From: Rhodobacteraceae bacterium EL53
GTDB taxonomy: Bacteria; Pseudomonadota; Alphaproteobacteria; Rhodobacterales; Rhodobacteraceae
Reading direction: 5' to 3'
Assembly: GCA_900313015.1 (NCBI GenBank)
Contig: OMPR01000004.1
Location: 124,001 to 188,000 of the forward strand
Length of the DNA: 64,000 bases
Shown here: positions 25,736 through 33,958 of the stretch, one piece after another
How positions within the stretch are numbered: position 1 is the first letter of the stretch
Layout: every line of letters begins with the position of its first letter
Made by a program: the position numbers and the translations under genes
The notes under the pieces: model-generated
Seen by the model: the letters and a program-made list of their open reading frames with translations, nothing else
Databases searched by the model: none
Told to the model about the DNA's origin: nothing

Positions 25736-26446
25736 TCACGTCTGCGTGTCTGGTGGGGTCTGTAGCAAAACACTGCGGGAGTGCGAGGCGAATTCACGCC
25801 GATAGAGGATCGCCAGCGTGACCACCGTCGCCGCGACCAAAGCGATCGGGCCAAGCATCCATGCGGCAGAGGCGAGCGCGAAATAGATGGTTCTGAGCGC
25901 CTTGTTAAAGCTGCGCGCCGCTGTGATCGAAATCTCGGCTGCTTGGGATGCACGGGGATAGGCCAGCTCTGATTCGGGCTCATTCGGGACTGCAGCCATC
26001 AAGACGGCGCAATAACCGAACAAGCGATGGGCCCAGACGAATTTCAAAAAGGCATTGGACAAAAGAAGTAGTGCAATCAGGATCTTGATTTCCCACACCA
26101 TGGCGGGCGCGCTGCCAATCGCAAGATCAGCGGCCACACCGGCAAGACGTTCGGTGTTGCCGATCAGGGCCAACCCGGCCCCAATTGCAATCATGGAGGT
26201 CGACGCGAAAAACGTGGTGGCCTGACGCATGTTTCCGATCAGTTGCGCATCAAACATGCGTGGTTGCCGGGTGACCATCTGTTTCATCCAGTCACGCCGA
26301 AAATCCGCCATCAAGATCGTGACCGAAGGTTTGTTGGTGGCTGGATGTTCAATGCGCCAGCCAATCCAGAGCCAAGCGGTCAAAAGGCAGAAAACAGCTG
26401 CGTAATCCAGCGGTGAAAACAGCAGGGTGCGATCAATCCAAGTCAT
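25736..26446 (-). CDS. DUF599 family membrane protein
   Basis: A 236-residue inner-membrane protein with about four helices. The segment MRQATTFFASTSMIAIGAGLALIG is the DUF599 signature, and FLKFVWAHRLFGYCAVLMAAVP follows. Function unknown. ATG 26446 (MTWIDRTLLFSPLDYAAVF) is preferred over a longer start at 26491, which would run into the divergent glcD promoter. Confidence 0.85.
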   Translation of the reverse strand: MTWIDRTLLFSPLDYAAVFCLLTAWLWIGWRIEHPATNKPSVTILMADFRRDWMKQMVTRQPRMFDAQLIGNMRQATTFFASTSMIAIGAGLALIGNTERLAGVAADLAIGSAPAMVWEIKILIALLLLSNAFLKFVWAHRLFGYCAVLMAAVPNEPESELAYPRASQAAEISITAARSFNKALRTIYFALASAAWMLGPIALVAATVVTLAILYRREFASHSRSVLLQTPPDTQT

Positions 26447-26491
26447 GGGCAAACAGTACGCTTTACCAGTTGGACTTGCCAGACCACCCAA

Positions 26492-26512
26492 TTGGTAATA
26501 TTACTTTACCAA
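26492..26512. promoter_or_regulatory. Candidate GntR/FadR-type operator before glcD
   Basis: TTGGTAA (26492-26498) and TTACCAA (26506-26512) form a perfect inverted repeat with a 7-base spacer, directly before the GGAGG of glcD. TGGT/ACCA half-sites are typical of FadR-subfamily regulators such as GlcC or LldR. A related TTACCA-TTGG motif lies at about 26463-26473. No regulator gene adjoins. Confidence 0.5.
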
Positions 26513-26526
26513 ACGGAGGATGCCTG

Positions 26527-27975
26527 ATGGAAATGCCGATACCAAACCCAGCGGTTCTTGCCCGCAAGGCGCGGGTTGTGGACCGCTTGTTAAGCGTGTT
26601 GCCAAAAGACGCGGTGATTCATGAAGAGGCAGAGACGCGCGCGTATGAATGTGATGCGCTGACCGCGTACAAGTGCCCTCCGATGTTGGCGGTGTTGCCC
26701 TCCACCACGCAAGAAGTGTCTGATGTGCTGCGCATCTGCCATGAAGAAGGCGTGCCAGTGGTGCCGCGCGGTTCGGGCACATCCCTAGCCGGGGGCGCGT
26801 TGCCCACAGCGGATTGCGCCATTCTGGGCGTGGCGCGGATGAATGATGTGTTGGACACCGATTATGAGAACCGGATCATTCGGGTTCAATCGGGGCGCAC
26901 CAATCTCAGCGTCACAGGCGCGGTCGAAGAAGAAGACTTCTTTTACGCACCTGATCCCTCGTCGCAGTTGGCTTGTGCGATTGCGGGCAATATCGCGATG
27001 AATTCGGGCGGCGCGCATTGTTTGAAATACGGAGTGACCACCAACAACCTGCTGGGTGTGACCATGGTAATGATGGACGGCACGGTGGTTGAAATCGGTG
27101 GTGCGCATCTGGATGCGGGTGGTTTGGATCTGTTGGGTGTGATCTGCGGCAGCGAGGGGCAGTTGGGGGTCGTGACCGAGGCGACCCTGCGCATTCTGCG
27201 CAAGCCCGAGGGCGCGCGCCCTGTTCTGATTGCCTTTGATGACAATGAGGTCGCAGGCCATTGCGTCAGCGACATCATCAAATCGGGCATTCTGCCGGTT
27301 GCGATCGAATTCATGGATACGCTGTGCATCAAGGCCTGTGAGAATTTCGCCCATGCGGGGTATCCCGACTGCAATGCCCTGTTGATTGTTGAAGTCGAAG
27401 GATCTGAGGCCGAGATCGACAGCCAGTTGGCCAAGATCATCGAGATCGCGAAACGGCACAACCCGGTCGAATTGCGCGAAAGCCAATCCGCCGAAGAAAG
27501 CGCCAAGATTTGGTTGGGGCGCAAATCGGCGTTCGGTGCAATGGGGCAGATGAATGACTATATGTGTCTGGATGGCACCATCCCGGTGTCCGCGCTGCCG
27601 TTGGTGTTGCGCCGGATCAATGAGCTGAGCGAGCAATACGGCCTGCCGGTGGGCAATGTGTTCCATGCCGGGGACGGCAACATGCATCCGCTGATCCTGT
27701 TTGACGCCAATATGCCGGGTGATCTGGAACTGTGCGAGGAATTCGGCGCGGAAATCTTGAAGCTGTGCGTGGATGTTGGCGGCTGTCTGACGGGCGAACA
27801 TGGGGTGGGCGTCGAAAAGCGCGATCTGATGCTGCATCAGTACACCGCCGAGGATCTGGAAGCGCAGATGGCGATCAAGGATGTGTTTGATCCGGTATGG
27901 TTGTTGAACCCAGCCAAGGTGTTTCCTTTGTCGGTGTCGCAAGACCGACGTGTGGCGCAGGTGGCGGCGCAGTGA
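26527..27975 (+). CDS. glcD: Glycolate oxidase subunit GlcD (FAD-linked)
   Basis: Catalytic flavoprotein of glycolate dehydrogenase, oxidising glycolate to glyoxylate, 482 residues. The FAD-binding type 4 domain has VVPRGSGTSLAGGALP and ACAIAGNIAMNSGGAHCLKYG. The C-terminal FAD-oxidase domain holds GNVFHAGDGNMHPLILFD and LTGEHGVGVEKR. GGAGG at 26515-26519 supports ATG 26527. First gene of glcDEF. Confidence 0.96.
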   Translation: MEMPIPNPAVLARKARVVDRLLSVLPKDAVIHEEAETRAYECDALTAYKCPPMLAVLPSTTQEVSDVLRICHEEGVPVVPRGSGTSLAGGALPTADCAILGVARMNDVLDTDYENRIIRVQSGRTNLSVTGAVEEEDFFYAPDPSSQLACAIAGNIAMNSGGAHCLKYGVTTNNLLGVTMVMMDGTVVEIGGAHLDAGGLDLLGVICGSEGQLGVVTEATLRILRKPEGARPVLIAFDDNEVAGHCVSDIIKSGILPVAIEFMDTLCIKACENFAHAGYPDCNALLIVEVEGSEAEIDSQLAKIIEIAKRHNPVELRESQSAEESAKIWLGRKSAFGAMGQMNDYMCLDGTIPVSALPLVLRRINELSEQYGLPVGNVFHAGDGNMHPLILFDANMPGDLELCEEFGAEILKLCVDVGGCLTGEHGVGVEKRDLMLHQYTAEDLEAQMAIKDVFDPVWLLNPAKVFPLSVSQDRRVAQVAAQ

Positions 27976-27986
27976 GTTTTGAAAAG

Positions 27987-29096
27987 ATGAGTGACATGAG
28001 ACCCGAAACAGAAACCGAATTGGCCGAGATCGTGGCCGGGTTGGCAGCACCTGTGCGTATCGTTGGCGGTGGCACCCGGGGTGTGCCGGGGCCAGAGACC
28101 GCGCTGCACGTCTCAGGGTTGCAGGGGATCGAGCTGTATGAACCGGGCGCGTTGACCTTGGTAGCCAAAGCCGGGACGTCGGTGTCCGAGATCGAAACTG
28201 CATTGGCGGCAGAGGGGCAGAGGTTGGCGTTTGAGCCGATGGATCATCGCGGGTTGTTGGGCACCACGGGTGAACAGACAATTGGCGGGGTTGTGGCGGC
28301 GAATGTGTCCGGCCCACGCCGGGTGCAAGCCGGAGCCTGTCGCGATTTCCTGCTGGGTGTGCGTTATGTCGATGGCACGGGGCAGGTGATCAAGAACGGC
28401 GGTCGCGTGATGAAAAACGTGACCGGCTATGATCTGGTCAAGCTGATGGCGGGGTCGTGGGGCACGTTGGGGGTTCTGAGCGAGGTGTCGTTCAAGGTGC
28501 TGCCCCAGCCCGAAGTGACCGAGACGCTGATGGTGGCCGTTCCTGACGTGACCCAAGCGGTGCAGGCAATGTCGGCAGCGCTGAGTTCCCCCTTTGAGGT
28601 GTCGGGGGCGGCGTATGATCCGGCCGAGGGGCATGTGATGTTGCGGATCGAAGGCTTTACCGAGTCAGTGCAATATCGCGCTGCGCAGATGATACATGTG
28701 GTGGCCGGCTTTGGCGTAGTGACCCGGATCGGCGCTGCCGAGGCGATGTGGGCTGGGGTGCGCGATGTTGCAGCCTTTCATGGGGTCGAAGGAGACGTCT
28801 GGCGCATTTCAGTCAAACCAACGGACGCGCCCGAGGTGGCCGAAGCGTTGCAGGCTGATGGGCTGGTGTTTGACTGGGGCGGCGGTTTGATCTGGGCGCG
28901 TGTGCCTGCGGGCACGGACCTTCGGTCTCGGGTCGGGTCGCTTAGGGGGCATGCAACACTGGTGCGTGCTGATCAGGCCACGCGGGATGTGCAACCGATG
29001 TTCCACCCCGAACCGGCGCCGCTGGCGGCGATTACACAGGGGCTGAGGACGCGGTTTGATCCGCGCGGGCTCTTCAATCCCGGATTGATGGGGTAA
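27987..29096 (+). CDS. glcE: Glycolate oxidase subunit GlcE (FAD-binding)
   Basis: Second FAD-binding subunit of glycolate dehydrogenase, 369 residues from ATG 27987. Blocks VRIVGGGTRGVPG, GVVAANVSGPRR and NGGRVMKNVTGYDLVKLMAGSWGTLGVL match GlcE. Other starts are possible: ATG 27996, or GTG 27972 overlapping the glcD stop as GTGA. It lies between glcD and glcF in one operon. Confidence 0.95.
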   Translation: MSDMRPETETELAEIVAGLAAPVRIVGGGTRGVPGPETALHVSGLQGIELYEPGALTLVAKAGTSVSEIETALAAEGQRLAFEPMDHRGLLGTTGEQTIGGVVAANVSGPRRVQAGACRDFLLGVRYVDGTGQVIKNGGRVMKNVTGYDLVKLMAGSWGTLGVLSEVSFKVLPQPEVTETLMVAVPDVTQAVQAMSAALSSPFEVSGAAYDPAEGHVMLRIEGFTESVQYRAAQMIHVVAGFGVVTRIGAAEAMWAGVRDVAAFHGVEGDVWRISVKPTDAPEVAEALQADGLVFDWGGGLIWARVPAGTDLRSRVGSLRGHATLVRADQATRDVQPMFHPEPAPLAAITQGLRTRFDPRGLFNPGLMG

Positions 29097-29099
29097 ATC

Positions 29100-30422
29100 A
29101 TGCAGACGACATTTACGGCAGAACAGTTGCTGGACCCCGCCATCCAGCGCTCGAACGAGATTTTGCGCAGTTGCGTACATTGCGGGTTTTGCACCGCGAC
29201 CTGCCCGACCTATCAGGTGTTGGGGGATGAATTGGACAGCCCGCGGGGGCGGATTTATCTAATCAAGGATATGTTGGAAAACGAGCGGGTCCCGGATGAA
29301 ACCACAGTGAAACATGTGGACCGGTGTCTAAGCTGCTTGGCCTGTATGAGCACCTGCCCATCGGGGGTGCATTACATGCATCTGGTGGATCATGCGCGCG
29401 AATACATTGAACAGAATTACCAGCGTCCCTTTACGGATCGGGCCTTGCGTTGGATCCTGGCGCAGATCTTGCCGTATCCCAAGCGCTTCCGCCTTGCGTT
29501 GCTGGGGGCCAAAATAGGACGCCCGTTCAAGTTCCTGATGCCGGATGCGCGGCTCAAGGCGATGCTAGAGATGGCACCCAAGACGATCCCGCCGGTCAGC
29601 CGCAATGACGATCCGCAAAGCTTTGCCCCCGATGGGCAACAGGTCAAGCGGGTGGCGTTGATGACAGGGTGCGCGCAAAAAGCGCTCAACACCGATATCA
29701 ACGACGCAACGATCCGATTGCTGACCCGGTTGGGCTGCGAGGTCGTTGTGGCCGAGGGGGCCGGGTGTTGTGGCGCGTTGACCCATCACATGGGCAAGTC
29801 TGACGAAAGCCACAAAATCGCTGCCAAGAACATCCGGGCATGGACGGCTGAGATGGATGGACAAGGGTTGGACGCGATTGTCATCAACACCTCGGGCTGC
29901 GGCACGACCGTCAAGGATTACGGCCACATGTTCCGCAATGACAAGCTTGCAGCGGATGCGGCACGGGTGTCGGGGCTGGCCATGGATATCAGCGAGCTGT
30001 TGATGACGCTTGACCTGCCCGAGGGGGCCGACAAGGATCTGACCGTCGCCTATCACGCGGCGTGTTCCTTGCAACATGGGCAGCAGATCAAGACACATCC
30101 CAAGACCTTGCTAAAACGGGCGGGGTTCAAAGTGGTGGAACCTGCGGATTCACATCTGTGTTGTGGCAGCGCCGGCACCTATAACCTGATGCAGCCCGAG
30201 ATTTCGGGACAGCTCAAGGCGCGTAAGATCCGCACGTTAGAGGCCAAGAAGCCTGACTTGATCGCGGCAGGAAACATTGGCTGTATGATGCAGATCGGAT
30301 CGGGGACCGAACTGCCAATTGTGCACACGGTTGAGCTGTTGGATTGGGCGACCGGGGGACCGCAACCACCCGCCATGACCATTGAGGGAAAACGCGTGCC
30401 CGAGGTGCCGATCCTGCGCTGA
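29100..30422 (+). CDS. glcF: Glycolate oxidase iron-sulfur subunit GlcF
   Basis: Electron-transfer subunit, 440 residues. Two [4Fe-4S] motifs are C25-x2-C28-x2-C31-x3-C35 (CVHCGFCTATCP) and C76-x2-C79-x2-C82-x3-C86 (CLSCLACMSTCP). Two CCG-type domains follow, including GCCGALTHHMG and HLCCGSAGTYNLMQP. It begins 3 bases after the glcE stop. The complex passes electrons to the membrane quinone pool. Suits growth on glycolate released by phytoplankton. Confidence 0.96.
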   Translation: MQTTFTAEQLLDPAIQRSNEILRSCVHCGFCTATCPTYQVLGDELDSPRGRIYLIKDMLENERVPDETTVKHVDRCLSCLACMSTCPSGVHYMHLVDHAREYIEQNYQRPFTDRALRWILAQILPYPKRFRLALLGAKIGRPFKFLMPDARLKAMLEMAPKTIPPVSRNDDPQSFAPDGQQVKRVALMTGCAQKALNTDINDATIRLLTRLGCEVVVAEGAGCCGALTHHMGKSDESHKIAAKNIRAWTAEMDGQGLDAIVINTSGCGTTVKDYGHMFRNDKLAADAARVSGLAMDISELLMTLDLPEGADKDLTVAYHAACSLQHGQQIKTHPKTLLKRAGFKVVEPADSHLCCGSAGTYNLMQPEISGQLKARKIRTLEAKKPDLIAAGNIGCMMQIGSGTELPIVHTVELLDWATGGPQPPAMTIEGKRVPEVPILR

Positions 30423-30440
30423 GATCGGCCTGCCGAATGA

Positions 30441-30487
30441 CCAAGTACAAAACCCCCGCTCAGATAGAGTGGGGGTTTTGTACTTGG
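30441..30487 (+). terminator. Strong terminator after glcF
   Basis: Arms of 17 bases pair perfectly (30441-30457 and 30471-30487). They contain CCCCC/GGGGG and AAAA/TTTT, so the hairpin with its internal T-run could stop transcripts in either direction. Confidence 0.85.
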
Positions 30488-31080
30488 AGCAAATGTCAGC
30501 GCGCGCCGTGTGGGATCCAGAGTCGCATCTCTGGGGGCTTCTCATTCTGGCCGCGCGTGCGGGATAGAGGGATGGAAAATCTGGAAAAGTGAGTGAAAAA
30601 GACGCTTAGTCTTTAGATGTGTCCGCTATCTCAAGTATAAATCTTCGTAGATTATGGCAGTGGCCATCAGAAACGGTGTGATGATTAGCGCTGCGGGAAT
30701 TTTATCGGCAGAGACAGTGTTCAGTCGAAACTCAATTTGTAGAAAAGGGGGTGTTGACCGCCACCGCGTGCACAAATCCAAAGATGAGGTACCCTGTCCG
30801 AAGCCGTTTTCTTGAACCATAAGAATTCGCTTCGCCTGCTCATCCCAAACCTTATTCACTTTCAACATTTCACAATCACTCAATTGCGGCGTCGCAAATT
30901 GTGTGTTCGGGCATAGGGCAATCTATTCTTGGGCCAAGTTTTCCCTTCCCGCGCGCGCACGCCGTTGTCCCCTGACCAAAAAGCGTTTCAGAGGCAAAGC
31001 CTCCAGGATAACAGCGTGATCAAGAGATGCCCCGCCTGCGCCCTATTTTCGCCCAACGCCGTTCGTATCAAACCTAAACA
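30488..31080. other. Long intergenic region with one doubtful small ORF
   Basis: About 590 bases between the glcF terminator and the protease genes. The only notable frame is leftward 30626-30883 (85 codons, start MSDCEMLKVNKVWDEQ, hydrophobic C-terminus). It has no recognisable family or clear ribosome site, so I do not call it a gene. No RNA motif was identified. Confidence 0.35.
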
Positions 31081-31101
31081 ACATGATGAACGGAGAGACA
31101 C

Positions 31102-31914
31102 GTGCGCAATTTGATCAAAGCGATGGTGCTGATGGTGTTCCCGTTTACAGCGGCTGCGCAGGATACGGGGCTGAAAAGTCTCGATACCAGCGATGCGGGA
31201 CGCGAGTGGATGGCGGTGGGACGATTGGACGTCAATGGCGCCGGGTTTTGCACCGGTGCGTTGATTGCGCCGAACCTTGTTTTGACGGCGGCCCATTGCA
31301 TGTTCGATAAATCAACCAAGCAGCGGTATGACCCTGCCCAGATGGAGTTTCTGGCCGGTTGGCGGCGGGGCCGGGCCTCGGCCTATCGCAATATTCGCCG
31401 GGCCGTGGTGCATCCGGATTATGTGTATGACGGCGTGGTGTCGACAGAACGGGTGCGCAATGATGTCGCCTTGTTAGAGCTGGAACAACCGATCCGAAAC
31501 ACAACAGTGATCCCGTTTGAAACCGGATCACGCCCGCAAAAGGGCGAAGATGTTGGGGTCGTGTCTTATGCGCAGGACCGCGCAGAGGCGCCCTCTTTGC
31601 AAAAAGTCTGTTCGGTCATGGCGCGCCAGCAAGGTGTGTTAGTGATGTCCTGTGACGTTGACTTTGGATCGTCAGGCGCGCCTATCTTTTCTTTTTCTCA
31701 AGGACGCCCGCAAATCGTTTCGGTGGTGTCAGCCAAAGCCGAAGTACAGGGCGATCGCGTGGCGCTGGGCACCACGCTCGAGGAGTCCTTGGTGCTGTTG
31801 CGTGCAGAGTTGGCGGCAGGGCATGGGTTTCACCAAGACCCCCCTCCCGGTGTGAGCCGGATCACCGTTGGCGGTAAGCGCAATGAAACCGGTGCAAAAT
31901 TCGTGCGCCCATGA
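31102..31914 (+). CDS. Secreted trypsin-like serine protease (copy 1)
   Basis: A 270-residue exported chymotrypsin-fold (S1) protease with a signal peptide (MRNLIKAMVLMVFPFTAAAQ). The catalytic triad is H65 (LTAAHC), D121 (RNDVALLEL) and S191 in DFGSSGAP, where GSSGAP replaces the usual GDSGGP. Starts at GTG 31102 after CGGAGA. Its stop overlaps the next protease start as ATGA. Both proteins end with ETGAKFVRP-like tails, so they arose by tandem duplication. Confidence 0.9.
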   Translation: MRNLIKAMVLMVFPFTAAAQDTGLKSLDTSDAGREWMAVGRLDVNGAGFCTGALIAPNLVLTAAHCMFDKSTKQRYDPAQMEFLAGWRRGRASAYRNIRRAVVHPDYVYDGVVSTERVRNDVALLELEQPIRNTTVIPFETGSRPQKGEDVGVVSYAQDRAEAPSLQKVCSVMARQQGVLVMSCDVDFGSSGAPIFSFSQGRPQIVSVVSAKAEVQGDRVALGTTLEESLVLLRAELAAGHGFHQDPPPGVSRITVGGKRNETGAKFVRP

Positions 31915-32717
31915 TCCGATTGGCCGCAATTCTATGGAGCGTACTTTGCGCCTTTGCGGTACAGGCAGACGGGGTGCGACGGCTCTCAGATCGCGGCGAT
32001 TTGTTAGGATGGGAAGCGGTTGGCCGTCTGGATATCCAAGGGGCTGGGTATTGCACCGGGACATTGATCGCGCCGGATTTGGTTTTGACCGCGGCCCATT
32101 GCGCCTTTGATTCAACAACCGGGCAACCCTATCCGAGTGAAAAAATCGTGTTTCGCGCCGGGTTGCGGGATGGGGTTTCGATTGCAGACCGGGGTGTGGC
32201 ACAGGTTGCTGTCCCGCCAGAATTCGAACCCAAAGGGGCGGTTTCACGCGGCCGCATCCGGGTTGATGTGGCGCTGATGCGATTGGCAGAGCCGATTTCA
32301 GTGGCGCAAGCCAATCCCTTTGCACTGCATTCTGGGGATATCAGCAACGCTGAGGTCAGCGTGTCCTCGTTTGGGCGCGGTCGAAGCGAGGCGATTTCAC
32401 GGGAGCGCTCGTGTCAGATCCTGTGGCAGGACGCTGAGCTGTTTGCCTTTGATTGCGATGTGACTTTTGGATCATCGGGGTCTGCGTTGATGGCGCGGGT
32501 TGGGGACCGGGGTCGCATTCTGGCGGTGGTATCCGCGGTGGGCACGGTTGATGGGCGTGATGTGGGGTATGGCATGGCCCTGCCCAACGTTGTCGCCCAG
32601 TTAAAGCAACAATTGCGCCGCGATGCCCAAGCGCCCAAGGCCACCATTCGACGGTTGCGCGTCGGGTCGGGCCTGTCTGAATCGGGTGCTAAATTTGTTC
32701 GCCCCGGGGGGTCTTGA
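31911..32717 (+). CDS. Secreted trypsin-like serine protease (copy 2)
   Basis: A 268-residue paralog of the preceding gene, with signal peptide MIRLAAILWSVLCAFAVQA. The triad is H63 (LTAAHC), D119 (RVDVALMRL) and S189 (TFGSSGSA). ATGA coupling (31911-31914) indicates a two-gene operon. The region around its stop codon doubles as the -35 of the hsp20 promoter. Confidence 0.9.
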   Translation: MIRLAAILWSVLCAFAVQADGVRRLSDRGDLLGWEAVGRLDIQGAGYCTGTLIAPDLVLTAAHCAFDSTTGQPYPSEKIVFRAGLRDGVSIADRGVAQVAVPPEFEPKGAVSRGRIRVDVALMRLAEPISVAQANPFALHSGDISNAEVSVSSFGRGRSEAISRERSCQILWQDAELFAFDCDVTFGSSGSALMARVGDRGRILAVVSAVGTVDGRDVGYGMALPNVVAQLKQQLRRDAQAPKATIRRLRVGSGLSESGAKFVRPGGS

Positions 32718-32741
32718 AACCCGTTCAGGGGCGCCCCATCT
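32713..32741 (+). promoter_or_regulatory. Sigma-32 (RpoH) heat-shock promoter of hsp20
   Basis: CTTGAAA (32713-32719), a 14-base spacer, then CCCCATCT (32734-32741) matches the classical heat-shock promoter CTTGAAA-N11-16-CCCCATnT at every defined position. It overlaps the stop of protease copy 2. The predicted transcript starts about 100 bases before hsp20. Confidence 0.85.
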
Positions 32742-32844
32742 CAGTATCATCGGATCGCCGCTAACGGGATTTGATGACGACACACCGCCCGTCCAGACTG
32801 GAGGGCACCTTCGTACATCGCTCAAGGATGAGGATAAACGACCT

Positions 32845-33312
32845 ATGCGTACTTTTGATTTTGCTCCGCTACACCGCGCCAGTATTGGTTTTGACCAGAT
32901 CGCTGATCTGATGGACCGGACCCTGAACAGCGACGTAACTCAGCCGAGCTACCCGCCTTATAATATTGAGAAAACGGCCGCTGATGCCTATCGGATATCG
33001 ATTGCGGTTGCTGGCTTCTCGGATGCCGACCTCACGGTCGAGGTGAAAGAAAACGCGCTTGTGATTGCGGCTAAGAAAGCAGCCGAAGAAACCGAGCGCA
33101 CCTATCTGCACCGTGGCATCGCCACTCGCGCCTTTGAACGCCGCTTTACGCTGGCAGATCATGTGCGTGTGACCGGGGCCAGCCATGCGGACGGTATGCT
33201 GCATATCGACTTGCAGCGCGAAGTGCCCGAAGCATTGAAATCCCGCCGGATCGAAATTTCGAACGGCACTCCTGTTGAAACGGATCTGGTCGAAGCTAAA
33301 TCCGTGAATTGA
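32845..33312 (+). CDS. Small heat-shock protein Hsp20 (IbpA-like)
   Basis: A 155-residue ATP-independent holdase that binds unfolding proteins. It carries an alpha-crystallin domain (about residues 32-130: YNIEKTAADAYRISIAVAGFSDADLTVEVKENALVI... RAFERRFTLADHVRVTGASHADGMLHIDL). The N-terminus MRTFDFAPLHRASIGFDQIADLMD is the IbpA type. The ATG at 32845 fits the family length. A near-perfect RpoH promoter lies upstream and a strong terminator downstream. Confidence 0.95.
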   Translation: MRTFDFAPLHRASIGFDQIADLMDRTLNSDVTQPSYPPYNIEKTAADAYRISIAVAGFSDADLTVEVKENALVIAAKKAAEETERTYLHRGIATRAFERRFTLADHVRVTGASHADGMLHIDLQREVPEALKSRRIEISNGTPVETDLVEAKSVN

Positions 33313-33320
33313 AACCTCGG

Positions 33321-33353
33321 CCGTGCGTTTATTGCGGACTATTGAACGCACGG
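33321..33353 (+). terminator. Hairpin just after hsp20
   Basis: CCGTGCGTT (33321-33329) and AACGCACGG (33345-33353) pair perfectly, but no T-run follows. It could protect the mRNA 3' end or weaken readthrough before the main terminator. Confidence 0.4.
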
Positions 33354-33390
33354 TTCCCAAGGCGATATCATTCCCTCCCTCGGTATCGCG

Positions 33391-33432
33391 CCGCTCTGTA
33401 CCTGTTTGGTGCAGGGCGGTTTTCACTTTTTA
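33391..33432 (+). terminator. Rho-independent terminator after hsp20
   Basis: A 12-bp stem, CCGCTCTGTACC (33391-33402) with GGTGCAGGGCGG (33408-33419), including two G-T pairs. It is followed by TTTTCACTTTTT. Confidence 0.85.
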
Positions 33433-33552
33433 GGGCAAAGATTTTCAGCAACGGTGGAGCCTCTGAAACCTCTCGTTAACAGAGGGGATGTAAATTGCTG
33501 ACCTAAGCCGCGCCGCCAGATGCGCAGCTGCGCAATCAAAGGCTATGGCGCG

Positions 33553-33957
33553 ATGAATACCCATCAAATCAAACTCATTCAAAATGGGTTCGCCGGCGTT
33601 TTTTCCCGCAAAGGCGAGCTGACCGAGCGATTTTATCATCATCTGTTTCTAACATTTCCCGAGGTGGAAGAGCTGTTCCACAAGGATTTTGCAAAGCAGA
33701 AAGAGATGTTCGCGACCATGCTGGCAAGCACAGTGCGCGGATTGGTTGATGGGGATAGTTTTCAGCGGTTTGGTGAATCGTTGGCCCTAAGCCATGCCCG
33801 GTTCAACCTGACATCCCGTCAGTTGGATGGCGCAGCCTCTTCTTTGATGGCGGCGTTGCGGGATGTGATGGGGGCGAAGCTATCGCCAGAAGAAGACGAT
33901 GCGTGGAACGAGGCCATCACCCGTTTAACCGGAATGATGGCCCCACCCGAGGTCTGA
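33553..33957 (+). CDS. Single-domain globin
   Basis: A 134-residue globin-fold protein with a predicted heme pocket: proximal His H81 (ALSHARFNL), Tyr28 at the B10 position and Gln49 at about E7, aligned by eye with Vitreoscilla-type hemoglobin. Such proteins bind O2 or NO. A flavoreductase domain is absent. ATG 33553 was chosen because upstream residues do not fit a globin. Convergent with the dehydrogenase gene, with a 1-base gap. Confidence 0.8.
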   Translation: MNTHQIKLIQNGFAGVFSRKGELTERFYHHLFLTFPEVEELFHKDFAKQKEMFATMLASTVRGLVDGDSFQRFGESLALSHARFNLTSRQLDGAASSLMAALRDVMGAKLSPEEDDAWNEAITRLTGMMAPPEV

Positions 33958-33958
33958 T

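Noticed and set aside
26785-28317. Long leftward frame of 510 codons across glcD and glcE
   Set aside because: It is antisense to two well-supported genes and its product has no recognisable family. High-GC codon bias keeps the opposite strand open.
30626-30883. Small leftward protein of 85 residues
   Set aside because: No clear ribosome site, no recognisable family and isolated in a long gap; left as a possibility only.
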